The notes: a model not told the origin generated them from the letters alone. A stretch of 64,000 bases of DNA from Marinirhabdus gelatinilytica (GCF_003353425.1 NZ_QRAO01000003.1:173088-237087), one strand, 5' to 3'; shown: positions 8,142 to 17,208, numbered from the stretch's first letter. Numbers and translations are program-made.

Positions 8142-9530
8142 TTAATAAATTAACAGTTTTTTATTTCCTTCAATACCTTCTTGATCTAAGACTTTAACAA
8201 AATATACTCCAGCAGTTAGTGTTTCTATGTTAACATTTCTTTTATATTCAGATTTTAACACTAAGCGTCCTGCGGAATTTAAAATTCTGATTGAAGCTAT
8301 TTTTTTATCACAGGTTATATTCAACATCTTGGATGTTGGATTTGGAATGATCGAAAATCGCACTGTATCATTTTCTGGCATACCCAATATAGATAAGTTC
8401 TCAAACCAAGTAACTTTATCATTAGAGGCTGATGTAGCAATAAAATCCATGTCACCATCTCCATCAATATCAGCTACAGAAATAGATCTTGGATTATTAA
8501 AATTGCTTTCAATTATAGGTTGAATCGGACCAAAATTCTGACTTCCTAAATTTTCAATCCAAGATACAGATCCATTTAAGTTGCTAGTTAAAACGCTCGT
8601 AAAGACTATATCGTAATCGCCATCATTGTCAAAATCTACAGGCTGTATTGAAGATGGTTTTTCTTCCATATTTGCAATAATTTGAATAGATCCAAAATTT
8701 CCTTCTACGTTAGAATACCATACAATTTCTCCGCCAGGAAGAGTATTATTTGGAACATTGTTATTAGATATTATATCTAGATCGTTATCTTGATCAAAAT
8801 CTACTAGATTTATCCAATCGACATAAGTTTCTTGATCGGCAACTAATAATTGATTTCCAAAATTTCCTTGGCCATCAAGATTTTCAGACTTAGCAATTAC
8901 ACCGGCTTCTGAATTTACATAAACAATATCATTATCACCATCATTATCTAAATCACCTGCTTTAATTCTTCTAGGACGGTTTGTTTGGCTTAAACTAATT
9001 CCTGATCCAAAATCACCTAGACCATCTAGATTTTCATGCCAAAAATATCCGAATGGACTGAAATCAGAACTTGTTAATACATCTATGTCATTATCTCCAT
9101 CCAAATCTGCTGTATCAATGCCGAAAGAACCCATTTCGATATCTGAAAGTATATTTCTAGTTCCAAAATTTCCTTGACCGTCAATGTTTTCGAACCAAGC
9201 AACCTCATGCGATAAATAAGAGCTGGATAAGACATCTAAATCGTTATCACCGTCTAAGTCTGCTAAATGAATGTCGTATAAAGTATTAAATCCATCCGCG
9301 ACAAAATGGCTCACACTAAAATTCCCATCTCCATCAACATTTTCATACCATTCAATTGATTCACTTCCTTGCCCACCAGAAATGATATCCATATCACCAT
9401 CATTATCTATATCTCCAGCAAGATTCACAACGGGAAAAGATAAATTATGAGAGATATCATGTGGACTAAATGTTACTTGAGCGTGAAGTGAGTAATTCAA
9501 TAATAGAAGTAATATTAAACATTTTTGCAT
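8142..9530 (-). CDS. Secreted VCBS/FG-GAP repeat protein with T9SS type A sorting domain
   Basis: A 462-residue exported protein. A signal peptide covers residues 1-18 (cleaved after SLHAQ). Seven Asp-rich repeats follow, including GDIDNDGDMDIISG, ADLDGDNDLDVLSS, ADLDGDNDIDVLTSS, GDLDNDGDNDIVYV, VDFDQDNDLDIIS, VDFDNDGDYDIVFTS and ADIDGDGDMDFIATS. These resemble the calcium-binding blades of VCBS/FG-GAP beta-propellers. The last 75 residues form a type A sorting domain: SIIPNPTSKMLNI, then IRILNSAGRLVLKSE, TLTAGVYFVKVLD and the final KKLLIY, which directs export and surface attachment by the type IX system. The protein is therefore probably a cell-surface propeller, with adhesion or binding as the guess. 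The gene is AT-rich and isolated. Confidence 0.9.
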   Translation of the reverse strand: MQKCLILLLLLNYSLHAQVTFSPHDISHNLSFPVVNLAGDIDNDGDMDIISGGQGSESIEWYENVDGDGNFSVSHFVADGFNTLYDIHLADLDGDNDLDVLSSSYLSHEVAWFENIDGQGNFGTRNILSDIEMGSFGIDTADLDGDNDIDVLTSSDFSPFGYFWHENLDGLGDFGSGISLSQTNRPRRIKAGDLDNDGDNDIVYVNSEAGVIAKSENLDGQGNFGNQLLVADQETYVDWINLVDFDQDNDLDIISNNNVPNNTLPGGEIVWYSNVEGNFGSIQIIANMEEKPSSIQPVDFDNDGDYDIVFTSVLTSNLNGSVSWIENLGSQNFGPIQPIIESNFNNPRSISVADIDGDGDMDFIATSASNDKVTWFENLSILGMPENDTVRFSIIPNPTSKMLNITCDKKIASIRILNSAGRLVLKSEYKRNVNIETLTAGVYFVKVLDQEGIEGNKKLLIY

Positions 9531-9968
9531 GGAGTAAGTTATTTTATATAAAATTAGGTAAAATCAAATATAGGGGGATTTGATTGAGGTCAATGTTATT
9601 TTTTCGTTTAAATGTTAATTCGTCAATCTTGTTGCCAACGGTATTGTGTATGAAACGTAGTGTATAAATAGACACTAACTTTTCGGATTTAGCACGAGCC
9701 GAATTTTATATTTTTATGTTTAATTTTCTTTTCTAAATATAACTAAATAAAAAATTTGGTGTACTTTGTAAATATACAGAAACCTCTCGGAAAGCCTATT
9801 ATAGCTATGTTTTATACACGTTGCTGTAAGTAGTGCCACGTTCTGCTTGGTTTTCGGATGTTTGTTATTTAGTTCAAATGTGAGCTTTGGCAAGACATAC
9901 TCTTTTGCAATTTTTGGCTTGTGTGTTGGCTGAAGCGAATTGCGAATGTGTATGGCTTTGTGCGCTGG
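9531..9968. other. Intergenic region of about 440 bp with repeat motifs
   Basis: No coding sequence is supported here. The region contains the inverted pair described at 9631-9660 and 9805-9837, a T-rich stretch, and G/T-rich low-complexity sequence near 9880-9960 (repeated TTGGC and TGTG words). The left part would hold the promoter of the VCBS gene on the minus strand and the right part the 3' end of the restriction operon. The sequence appears typical of the joins between accessory inserts in this family. Confidence 0.5.
9631..9837. repeat. Imperfect inverted repeat between the VCBS gene and the RM operon
   Basis: The left arm at 9647-9660 (TGTATGAAACGTAG, preceded by CAACG at 9636-9640) is matched in inverted orientation by 9805-9818 (reverse complement TGTATAAAACATAG, adjoining CAACG from 9819-9823). 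Twelve of the 14 core bases agree and both differences are transitions. The right arm continues to 9837 and resembles the motif at 15212-15243 on the far side of the restriction operon. No open frame spans the region. The arms may be ends of a recombining unit or simply decayed shared intergenic sequence. Confidence 0.5.
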
Positions 9969-12842
9969 CTATTTTTCAACTATAATTTCTCGTATTAAAT
10001 TTTCTATTTTCTTATTGCTAAATTGTTTTCTGAATTTAATCTTAATTGTATCTCCAAAGAACTTTTCTGCGTGTCTAATCTTCTGTTTCTCCTCATTCCT
10101 TAAACTTTCTTCTGCTGTATTTTTTGTTTCTACAACAAAGTACAATTTTTTCGATTTGTCCTCATAATTCAAAACATAAGCAAAATCAGGCGAATAACTT
10201 TTTCCGCCAGCAACAGGAATCTTTATTGAGTTTTTTGGGATTTTAGAGAAAACAACTACTTCTTTCAAGTTTTGTTCAATATTCTGTTTTTCTAATTCAG
10301 AATCGTAAAATAATTCATCAAGTAGATAGGTTTGTGCTACTTTATTCTCGGAATACATCACACCAACATCAGAAGCAGAAATTTCTTTTAATACATTTCC
10401 TTTTTCGTCAGTAAATTTAGTTGGATGAATTTCATTGCTCACTTTTTGATATTCAATTCCAAATTTATCTATTGCGTTATACATTAAATAATTCTCGAAT
10501 TTTTGCTTAATAATACGGACTGTGGCAATATTTAGAAATTTGTTTATGTCGATATTAGAATCAATAAATGAACTGTTTAAAGTCTTTATATTGATATTTA
10601 GTGTTTTTGCTAATTCCTTTAAGAAGCTACTGTACTTCATTGTAGAAATTGGCGTTATCTCATTTCCATAAATTTCTTGTTCTTCTTTAACTCCAGCAAT
10701 GTTGTCAGTTATTTCAATTTGCGCTGTTCTTTCTTTTATGCCTTCAATAGTAAAATTACTGTTTTGCTCATTCAAGAAATTAACAAATAAGGATTTGAAT
10801 TTATCTTCTTTTTCAAACTTATACTCTAAAATTACCTTTTCATTTAATTTCTCCCACAGTTCTTTTAATTCGGTGTATTTTTCTGTTCTTATGCTTACTT
10901 GTTTTTTCTTATCTGTAGATTTTCTAACTTTATTAGAGCCAACACCTTCAAATATTTTGGGATAGTTATGTTTAATAAAATCAAAACCACCTTCTTTGAA
11001 TTTATTAGACCTTGTAACAACATTATTATCGTCTAATATTTCAAATAAATCATCTTCTGTTGTTTCGTATAGTTCACAAATTTTCTTTACAATATCGTCT
11101 GATAATTTTTCAGGAATTTCTTCTATTGATATAGCTCCTGATTTCTCATTAATTTCATTCACTAATTTATCTACAAAATCACTTTCTGTAAAATCTACAA
11201 AGTAGTTTAGATAAAACTGTTCGTCTTTTACTCGGTTACCGTATTCATTTACTGGAAGTCTTAAACCTCTACCAACTTCTTGTAATTTTGAAATATCGCT
11301 ACCGCTACTTCTTAATTTACAAATCTGAAAAACATTAGGATTATCCCAACCTTCTCGCAATGTCCATTTTGAAAAAATAAATCGTCTTGGATTATCCAAT
11401 TCAAGCATTGCTTGTTTGTCGTGCAGTATTTCGTTTATTTCTTTTTCAATCGCTTCATCTTTCTCTGAATTATCTTTTGAAAAATAACCTGCGTGTGTAA
11501 GACTTATATCTTGCAAGGTTTTTTCAAGATACGCTTTGTAAAACTTGTTTTTTTCGGTTTTAAGTAAAGTTTCTATTTCTGCTTTTATTAAACTTTCAAT
11601 AGTTGTTCTTAAATATCCATTTTCGTTTCTATACTCTTCTATATTATCAATAAAAAAGAGAGTAATTGGTTTAATTTTTACACTTCTTGTGAGTAATTGT
11701 TTTTCATTTTCAAAGTGGCTTTTTATGGCTTTTTGAATCATTATTTCTTGCAGTTTTTCTGCATAAGAATAAGGGTTTAATTTATCTCCTTTAGATAATT
11801 CAATTCCATTAGATAAAACAACTTTACTTTTGTTTAAACTTTCTACGTACAAATCTTCCATTGCAGAATGTACTCTTTGTAAACTTTCTTTTTTAGTAAG
11901 TTTGAATGTCTTTTTACTCTTGTCTTCCAATAATTCAAAAGTAGCTTCTTTTCCGTCCGTATTATTGAGTTTTACAATAGCATTCTTTCCGCTTTCAAAC
12001 TCTGTAATATGACCTATTACACCTTTTACTAAATTACGATTGAAAGAATCAACCGCAGTTAATGTGTAAACTAAATTCTCATATTCTTTAAATGTTGCAC
12101 CATAACGCAAGACAAATTGCGGTTTCATTTTTTGAATATTCTCCCAAGTTTTGTTCGATTTTGAAAATTTGTGAGGTTCATCTATAATTAGAAAAGGATT
12201 GACAGCAGAAATGGCATCAATAGGTACGGTGTATTTGTCAAATATTCCCCTGTCAAAAGATTGTTGCATCGTTTTAGAGTTTATCATTCCTGCATTGATA
12301 ACTAGTACTTGAATGCTATTTTTTTCATAAACTCCTGCGTTTACAAAGCTATTTACAGCAGGTGGCATAAACGATTTTTTGTTTTTACCTCCTTTTTTAC
12401 TTTCTACGATATGTAATTTAATGGTTTTGCCATATTGTTCTTTAAAATGTGCTCTTGCACTATCACTTTTTAAAAAATCGACTGTTCCAGCTTTAATAGA
12501 AAGTGTAGGAACAATTACAATAAATTTAAAAAGACCGTAATTTTTATTGAGTTCAAAAATGGTTTTGGTATAAGTATAGGTTTTTCCTGTTCCTGTTTCC
12601 ATCATAATATCTATGATGTTACTGTTCAGATTTACCTTTCCTTCAATATTATTTACCTTTTGTAATTCTATAATGTTTTTAGGATAGGTATTATTACCAT
12701 CATAAATTTTCAAGACGGGATTAAGAAATTGTTTATCAACTCCTTTTGCTTGTTCTACTTCTAAACTATCAAAAACTTTAACAGTACTTTTTACCGCTTG
12801 AGTTTGATGTTGTAGGTTCTTTTCAAAATTAAATCCTTTCAT
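9969..12842 (-). CDS. res: Type III restriction enzyme Res subunit (helicase-nuclease)
   Basis: The ATP-dependent DNA translocase and nuclease of a type III restriction system, acting with Mod on DNA carrying two unmethylated sites. The 957-residue protein has superfamily 2 helicase motifs: Walker A ETGTGKT at 82-88, DEPH as motif II near residue 220, and motif VI region around VGRGLRLPVN (about 525). The C-terminal PD-(D/E)xK nuclease is visible as SPDFAYV followed by YFVVETKN near 887-909. All key motifs are intact and the length is typical. It starts one base after mod ends, so the two subunits are translated from one mRNA. Base composition is clearly AT-richer than the flanking core genes, consistent with horizontal transfer. 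Confidence 0.95.
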   Translation of the reverse strand: MKGFNFEKNLQHQTQAVKSTVKVFDSLEVEQAKGVDKQFLNPVLKIYDGNNTYPKNIIELQKVNNIEGKVNLNSNIIDIMMETGTGKTYTYTKTIFELNKNYGLFKFIVIVPTLSIKAGTVDFLKSDSARAHFKEQYGKTIKLHIVESKKGGKNKKSFMPPAVNSFVNAGVYEKNSIQVLVINAGMINSKTMQQSFDRGIFDKYTVPIDAISAVNPFLIIDEPHKFSKSNKTWENIQKMKPQFVLRYGATFKEYENLVYTLTAVDSFNRNLVKGVIGHITEFESGKNAIVKLNNTDGKEATFELLEDKSKKTFKLTKKESLQRVHSAMEDLYVESLNKSKVVLSNGIELSKGDKLNPYSYAEKLQEIMIQKAIKSHFENEKQLLTRSVKIKPITLFFIDNIEEYRNENGYLRTTIESLIKAEIETLLKTEKNKFYKAYLEKTLQDISLTHAGYFSKDNSEKDEAIEKEINEILHDKQAMLELDNPRRFIFSKWTLREGWDNPNVFQICKLRSSGSDISKLQEVGRGLRLPVNEYGNRVKDEQFYLNYFVDFTESDFVDKLVNEINEKSGAISIEEIPEKLSDDIVKKICELYETTEDDLFEILDDNNVVTRSNKFKEGGFDFIKHNYPKIFEGVGSNKVRKSTDKKKQVSIRTEKYTELKELWEKLNEKVILEYKFEKEDKFKSLFVNFLNEQNSNFTIEGIKERTAQIEITDNIAGVKEEQEIYGNEITPISTMKYSSFLKELAKTLNINIKTLNSSFIDSNIDINKFLNIATVRIIKQKFENYLMYNAIDKFGIEYQKVSNEIHPTKFTDEKGNVLKEISASDVGVMYSENKVAQTYLLDELFYDSELEKQNIEQNLKEVVVFSKIPKNSIKIPVAGGKSYSPDFAYVLNYEDKSKKLYFVVETKNTAEESLRNEEKQKIRHAEKFFGDTIKIKFRKQFSNKKIENLIREIIVEK

Positions 12843-12843
12843 A

Positions 12844-14808
12844 TTAGAAGCGTGTTATAAAGTCAATATCAATACTTTTTTTGTTAGCATAAGACTTAAT
12901 ATTTTCGCTTATTTCACGCAAACTTTTACTCTCAAAATGATAACCAAATGCAATGATAGATGTTGGGTTAAAACCTTTATCATTATCTATTTTTTCTAAT
13001 AATAATTTTAGGTTTTCCGTTGTAAATCCTTTATCCATTAAATATAATTTTTCACTACTGTAATGTGCTGTGTAACCATCTAAATTAGTATCTTGTATTG
13101 TTTCAGTAAGTGGAATACCGTCATAGGTTTTCCAAGTAACCAAAAGTGCTTTTATGTCTTCTTTGGTTAGTTTACTTTCGTCAAATAAACTTGTTTGTTT
13201 TTCAAGTTCTTCTGATTCAAAAGTATAATCTTCCCAAATTGGCATTGTTTCAAATACTTTGAAACCTAAATCTTGATTTGATAAGTCTTCGCCTTCTCGT
13301 TCTCCTTGTATTTTTTTACTTGCTCTTACTAATCTTTCTTTGGTAATATCAAAAATGGTAGGCGTTTCTACTTTTAATTCATTTTTCACAAAATCGTAAG
13401 CTGTTTGATTACTTTTTTGGTCAATTAGTTCGGGTAATTGTGCCAAAATAAATTTGCGATTTCCAGCATCTTTTGCGTTGAGTTGCATTACAGCATCTCC
13501 AGTTGTTCCTGAACCTGCAAAGAAGTCTAGAATTATAGCCTTTGGATCATTATAAGAAATTGCCTTAATAATCGTCTTAATCAATTTTGTCGGTTTTGGG
13601 TTGCTAAAAAGGTCAATACCGAAAAGTGATACAATTTGTTTTGTAGCATCCTCATTTGTTTCCATTTCATAATGAGTTGGTGAAAACGAGTTTTTCATCT
13701 TCTTTATTTCGCCACCAATTTTTATATGGTTTGGTCTAAATGGAATTTTGCTAATTGAAATTTTTTCTTTGTTTTTTATTATTTCATTTAAGGTGTTTTG
13801 AGAATATCGCCATTCCCCTTTAAGTGTAAACTCATTTTCATTTAAACCATCTTTAACAATCAATTCGTTAAGTAATTCTGTAATAATTTTGCCTTCAGAC
13901 ATATCTTGTGGCTTAACAGTGCAATCTTCTATTGAAAATTCAACTGTTTGAGGTGGAAAAGTTAGCTCTTCTAATGAATTACCTGCGTTGTTAAATGGGT
14001 ACTTTTTACCTTCTGTAGTTTTTTCTATTGAAAAAGGAAAAGTTTTGCTAGAATTATTTACATAACACGTTATATATTCCGAGAGTTTACCTACATTTTT
14101 ATGCAAAAAAGATGGTTTCTTTTTCTTTTCCCAAATAAACTCACTTACAAAATTTTCCTCTCCAAAAATTTCATCCATCAACAATTTTAATTGTGCCACC
14201 TCATTATCATCAATAGAAATAAAAATGACACCATCATCTTTTAAAAGCTGTTTGGCAATATAAAGTCTTGGATACATAAACGTTAACCAAGCAGAGTGAG
14301 AGTTACTATTACTTTGTGTAAAGTCTAAAATACGTTTGGCACGTTCTTCATTTATTCCTGCTAATTCTTGTAATTCTTCTATGGTAAATTTTCTGTCGTC
14401 TGAGTATACAAAACCATCACTACCTGTATTGTATGGTGGGTCAATGTATATCATTTTAATTTTTTTGTAATAAGCATTTGATAAGTGCTTTAGCACTTCC
14501 AAATTGTCGCCTTTTATGAGTAGGTTCCCAGAATTTTTATTTTCGTCTTTTTGGTTAAAAGTTTCATCTTCTTTTAATAGAGTAGTGGCTTCGTCTGTTG
14601 CCAATAAACGAGCATAAGATTTACCCAACCAATCCATTCCGTAACTTTCTTTTGAAAAATTAATTTCGTTTTTAGAAAGTTGGGTTTTAAATTTTTCAAA
14701 GTCAAATTCTCCGCTTTTGTCAAAACAGTTTGGGAAGTTTTGCCTTAGTATTTCCAAATCCTTGTTTGGTGGTTGTATGTTGCCTGTTATTTTTTGTTCT
14801 TTGCTCAT
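12844..14808 (-). CDS. mod: Type III DNA methyltransferase Mod subunit
   Basis: The beta-class adenine-N6 methyltransferase that supplies sequence recognition for the type III system and protects host DNA. The 654-residue protein has catalytic motif IV DPPYNTG at 123-129 before the SAM-binding motif I FFAGSGTTGD (about 428-437), the order typical of beta-class Mod enzymes. The stretch between them (about 230-400) is the variable region expected to hold the target recognition domain, so the recognition site cannot be predicted. The C-terminal part after about 490 is conserved in Mod proteins. It is the second gene of a three-gene operon, one base from both neighbours. No simple-sequence tract that would support phase variation was found in the coding region. 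Confidence 0.95.
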   Translation of the reverse strand: MSKEQKITGNIQPPNKDLEILRQNFPNCFDKSGEFDFEKFKTQLSKNEINFSKESYGMDWLGKSYARLLATDEATTLLKEDETFNQKDENKNSGNLLIKGDNLEVLKHLSNAYYKKIKMIYIDPPYNTGSDGFVYSDDRKFTIEELQELAGINEERAKRILDFTQSNSNSHSAWLTFMYPRLYIAKQLLKDDGVIFISIDDNEVAQLKLLMDEIFGEENFVSEFIWEKKKKPSFLHKNVGKLSEYITCYVNNSSKTFPFSIEKTTEGKKYPFNNAGNSLEELTFPPQTVEFSIEDCTVKPQDMSEGKIITELLNELIVKDGLNENEFTLKGEWRYSQNTLNEIIKNKEKISISKIPFRPNHIKIGGEIKKMKNSFSPTHYEMETNEDATKQIVSLFGIDLFSNPKPTKLIKTIIKAISYNDPKAIILDFFAGSGTTGDAVMQLNAKDAGNRKFILAQLPELIDQKSNQTAYDFVKNELKVETPTIFDITKERLVRASKKIQGEREGEDLSNQDLGFKVFETMPIWEDYTFESEELEKQTSLFDESKLTKEDIKALLVTWKTYDGIPLTETIQDTNLDGYTAHYSSEKLYLMDKGFTTENLKLLLEKIDNDKGFNPTSIIAFGYHFESKSLREISENIKSYANKKSIDIDFITRF

Positions 14809-14809
14809 C

Positions 14810-15016
14810 TTAATTCCCAGTATTATTTTCGTTATCTACAAGTAAGTCTTTTGCGTTTACTTGAAGTATTTCTGCTATTTTGTATAAGTCTTCCAAACTT
14901 GGTTGTCTTTTGTTTCTTGCGTATTCATTAATGGTCGGATAACTTTTGTCCATTTTTTCAGCAAGCCAAGTCTGACTAATTCCTTTATCTTTTAAAACTT
15001 CTTTAATTCGGTTCAT
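14810..15016 (-). CDS. XRE-family HTH regulator leading the type III RM operon
   Basis: The open frame extends to 15052, but ATG at 15016 is preferred because it places the HTH at the usual distance and gives a 68-residue protein (MNRIKEVLKDKGISQTW). The helix-turn-helix covers about residues 4-58: ISQTWLAEKMDKSYPTINEY as the HTH, then NKRQPSLEDLYKIAEILQV, a standard Cro/cI pattern. It precedes mod by one base. Small HTH proteins at this position commonly act as controller proteins that time methyltransferase and nuclease expression; here that is inference from position and size. Its target would be the promoter upstream at about 15020-15100. Confidence 0.85.
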   Translation of the reverse strand: MNRIKEVLKDKGISQTWLAEKMDKSYPTINEYARNKRQPSLEDLYKIAEILQVNAKDLLVDNENNTGN

Positions 15017-15340
15017 TTTAAACCTTTTTATAATTAGGCAGAAAGATAGCAAAAATACATTGTTAAATAATGAAAATGTTCATTGTATTATCAGAAGTGT
15101 GTGGTTGGAAAAGGCAAGCTCTTTTTATTTTTTGAGGCACGAGAAAAATGAAATGTGCTTGACTGAGCGTTGGCTTTTTAACTTCAGATGTTGATGTTTA
15201 GCACGTTTTTCGGTATTGCTTACAACTTATTATATACTAACATTCATCATAGGTATCCCGGGAAATTTGCAGGTTATCCATAAAAAATTATCATGGGTAT
15301 TCCGTAAAGTTACTGCTAAAAAATAATTTTTTAAAATACC
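15017..15340. other. Intergenic region upstream of the RM operon
   Basis: About 320 bp without a supported gene. It must hold the promoter of the RM operon (minus strand) near 15030-15080, where the DNA is strongly AT-rich. At 15212-15243 is a motif (GGTATTGCTTACA followed by ACTTATTATATACTAACAT) whose reverse complement resembles the 9807-9837 motif on the other side of the operon. Further right, GGTATCCCGG (about 15251) and GGGTATTCCG (about 15295) are partial repeats of each other. The rny terminator starts at 15340. Confidence 0.5.
15212..15243. repeat. Right boundary motif of the RM insert
   Basis: The reverse complement of 15212-15243 begins ATGTT and ends TGTAAGCAATACC. The left motif at 9807-9837 begins ATGTT and ends TGTAAGTAGTGCC. 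The 13-base inner ends agree at 10 positions and the three differences are all transitions. The two are in inverted orientation and enclose the whole res-mod-HTH operon, as imperfect terminal repeats would. Confidence 0.45.
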
Positions 15341-15378
15341 CAAAAGAAAAAGCCCCACAGCGGGTATCGCTATGGGGC
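15340..15378 (-). terminator. Terminator after rny
   Basis: A strong hairpin (GCCCC at 15352-15356 with GGGGC at 15374-15378, and an inner GCG/CGC) is followed on the minus strand by TTTTTCTTTT. It lies just downstream of rny and marks the return to core genome. Confidence 0.85.
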
Positions 15379-15403
15379 CTGTACTTCTTCTTATTACGGG
15401 TCG

Positions 15404-16969
15404 CTACTTTGCAATGTTCACCGCTCGGGTCTCACGTATTACGGTTACTTTTACTTGTCCCGGATAGGTCATATCGGTCTGTATTTTTTGGGAGATCTCA
15501 AAAGAGAGCTGTGCGGCCTTGTCGTCGCTTACCTTTTCGCTCTCTACCATAACGCGCAGTTCCCTACCCGCTTGTATGGCGTAAGCCTTGTTTACACCGT
15601 TAAAGCCAAAGGCAATATCCTCAAGGTCCTTTAAACGCTGGATGTAGCTGTCCAACACCTGGCGTCTTGCGCCCGGTCTTGCACCGCTTATGGCATCGCA
15701 CACCTGTACTATGGGAGATAGTAGGCTGGTCATCTCAATCTCGTCGTGGTGGGCTCCTATGGCATTGCACACTTCTGGTTTCTCACCATACTTTTCGGCC
15801 CATTGCATCCCTAGGATGGCGTGGGGCACTTCGGTTTCGGTTTCTGGCACTTTCCCAATATCGTGCAACAATCCGGCACGTTTGGCAAGTTTGGGGTTCA
15901 ATCCCAGTTCACTGGCCATTACGCCACACAGTTTTGCTACCTCACGGGAGTGGTGCAATAGGTTTTGCCCATAAGAGGAGCGGTAGCGCATACGTCCCAC
16001 GGCTTTTATCAATTCTGGATGCAGGCCGTGTATGCCCAGGTCTATCACCGTGCGTTTTCCTACGTCTATAATCTCTTCTTCAATCTGTTTGCTGGTCTTG
16101 CGCACTACTTCCTCGATACGGGCGGGGTGTATCCTTCCGTCCGTTACCAATTTATGCAAGGATAGCCTTGCAATCTCACGGCGTACGCTATCAAAACAGG
16201 ACAGGATGATGGCTTCTGGGGTATCGTCCACTATAATCTCTACGCCGGTTGCGGCCTCAATGGCACGTATGTTTCGGCCTTCACGCCCAATGATCCGCCC
16301 TTTTACGTCGTCACTCTCCAGGTTGAATACCGAGACGCAATTTTCTATGGCTTCTTCGGTCCCTATACGCTGTATGGTGTTTATCACGATCTTCTTGGCC
16401 TCCTGCTGTGCCGTCATCTTGGCTTCCTCTACCGAGTTTTGGATATAGGCCATCGCATCGGTCTTGGCCTCTTCCTTTAGGCTCTCCATAAGCTGTGCCT
16501 TGGCATCCTCGGCAGAAAGGCTGGAGATCACTTCCAGTTGCTCTATCTGGCTACGGTGCATCTTCTCAACTTCAGCGCGCTTTTTTTCCAAGATGTCCAA
16601 GCGGTCCTCGTATTCTTTTTTCTTGTTCTCAATGGTAGCGTTCAGCTTTTTGTTCTTGGACAATTCGCTGGATACTTGGGACTCCTTGTCACGGGTACGT
16701 TTTTCGGCCTCGTTTATTTTTTTCTCACGATTGGTAATTACTTTTTCGTGTTCGGCTTTTAGTTCGATAAACTTTTCCTTGGCCTGTAAAATCTTGTCTT
16801 TTTTTATGGCCTCTCCTTCTGTCTTGGCTTCCTTTAGGATGCCCTGGGCACTCTTCTTGGCGTTTTTAATGAGCTGCGAGGAATTGTTGCGCTCCAGTAT
16901 TTTTGCAATTATAAAGCCAACGGCAATACCTACAACGGCTGCGATTATGACTATAATAGTGTTATCCAT
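15404..16969 (-). CDS. rny: Ribonuclease Y
   Basis: A membrane-anchored endoribonuclease that initiates mRNA turnover. The frame extends to 17026, but ATG at 16969 is preferred: it gives 521 residues and puts the N-terminal membrane helix ([19 protein letters not shown]) at the very start as in the family. A long charged coiled coil follows (about 25-190), then a KH RNA-binding domain ([20 protein letters not shown], about 215-235) and the HD phosphohydrolase domain with LLHDIGKV (about 370) and the downstream GAHHDEIE. It is downstream of zapA and the 6S-like RNA on the same strand, and ends at a strong terminator. Confidence 0.96.
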   Translation of the reverse strand: MDNTIIVIIAAVVGIAVGFIIAKILERNNSSQLIKNAKKSAQGILKEAKTEGEAIKKDKILQAKEKFIELKAEHEKVITNREKKINEAEKRTRDKESQVSSELSKNKKLNATIENKKKEYEDRLDILEKKRAEVEKMHRSQIEQLEVISSLSAEDAKAQLMESLKEEAKTDAMAYIQNSVEEAKMTAQQEAKKIVINTIQRIGTEEAIENCVSVFNLESDDVKGRIIGREGRNIRAIEAATGVEIIVDDTPEAIILSCFDSVRREIARLSLHKLVTDGRIHPARIEEVVRKTSKQIEEEIIDVGKRTVIDLGIHGLHPELIKAVGRMRYRSSYGQNLLHHSREVAKLCGVMASELGLNPKLAKRAGLLHDIGKVPETETEVPHAILGMQWAEKYGEKPEVCNAIGAHHDEIEMTSLLSPIVQVCDAISGARPGARRQVLDSYIQRLKDLEDIAFGFNGVNKAYAIQAGRELRVMVESEKVSDDKAAQLSFEISQKIQTDMTYPGQVKVTVIRETRAVNIAK

Positions 16970-17040
16970 GTTGTCTAGTTTTAAATTTTGGGTATGGAAA
17001 CCATATCCCGTAACCATACCTCCCAACGAGTTGGGAGAAT

Positions 17041-17208
17041 AAAAAAAGCCTACATTAATATGCGATTTTGAATAAACTCCTTAAAGAAAAGTTTAGGGCT
17101 AACAAGCTGGTCAAGAATCCGCTCGAAGACGGCGCGCTTTTACAACTTAAACTCACCCTTTTTAAAGAATTCGTGTTGAGTTTACCAAAAATAAGTATTA
17201 ATGTAGGC
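17041..17208 (-). ncRNA. ssrS: 6S-like regulatory RNA
   Basis: On the minus strand, between zapA and rny, lies a segment that closes with a perfect 13-bp stem (17196-17208 with 17048-17060) and is followed immediately by seven T (17041-17047), forming an intrinsic end. Inside are further nested helices read 5' to 3': TAAACTC with GAGTTTA, AGGG with CCCT, AAGTTG with CAGCTT, and CCG with CGG around an apical loop. Unpaired stretches of about 11-18 nt on both sides separate them. This single rod of about 165 nt with a large internal bubble is the layout of 6S RNA, which binds the housekeeping RNA polymerase as a promoter mimic. In gammaproteobacteria 6S also neighbours zapA. A 6S-Flavo class has been described for Bacteroidota. 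Confidence 0.8.

Noticed and set aside
9940-10167. Plus-strand ORF of 75 codons with several hydrophobic runs
   Set aside because: It lies almost entirely opposite the end of the well-supported res gene and has the T/F/S-rich composition of an antisense shadow in AT-rich DNA.
16032-16448. Plus-strand ORFs opposite rny
   Set aside because: Several overlapping Ser-rich frames mirror the charged coiled coil and HD domain of RNase Y; none has an independent start signal.
15404-17026. Longer RNase Y start at 17026
   Set aside because: The extra 19 residues would precede the membrane anchor that begins the family; ATG at 16969 fits better.
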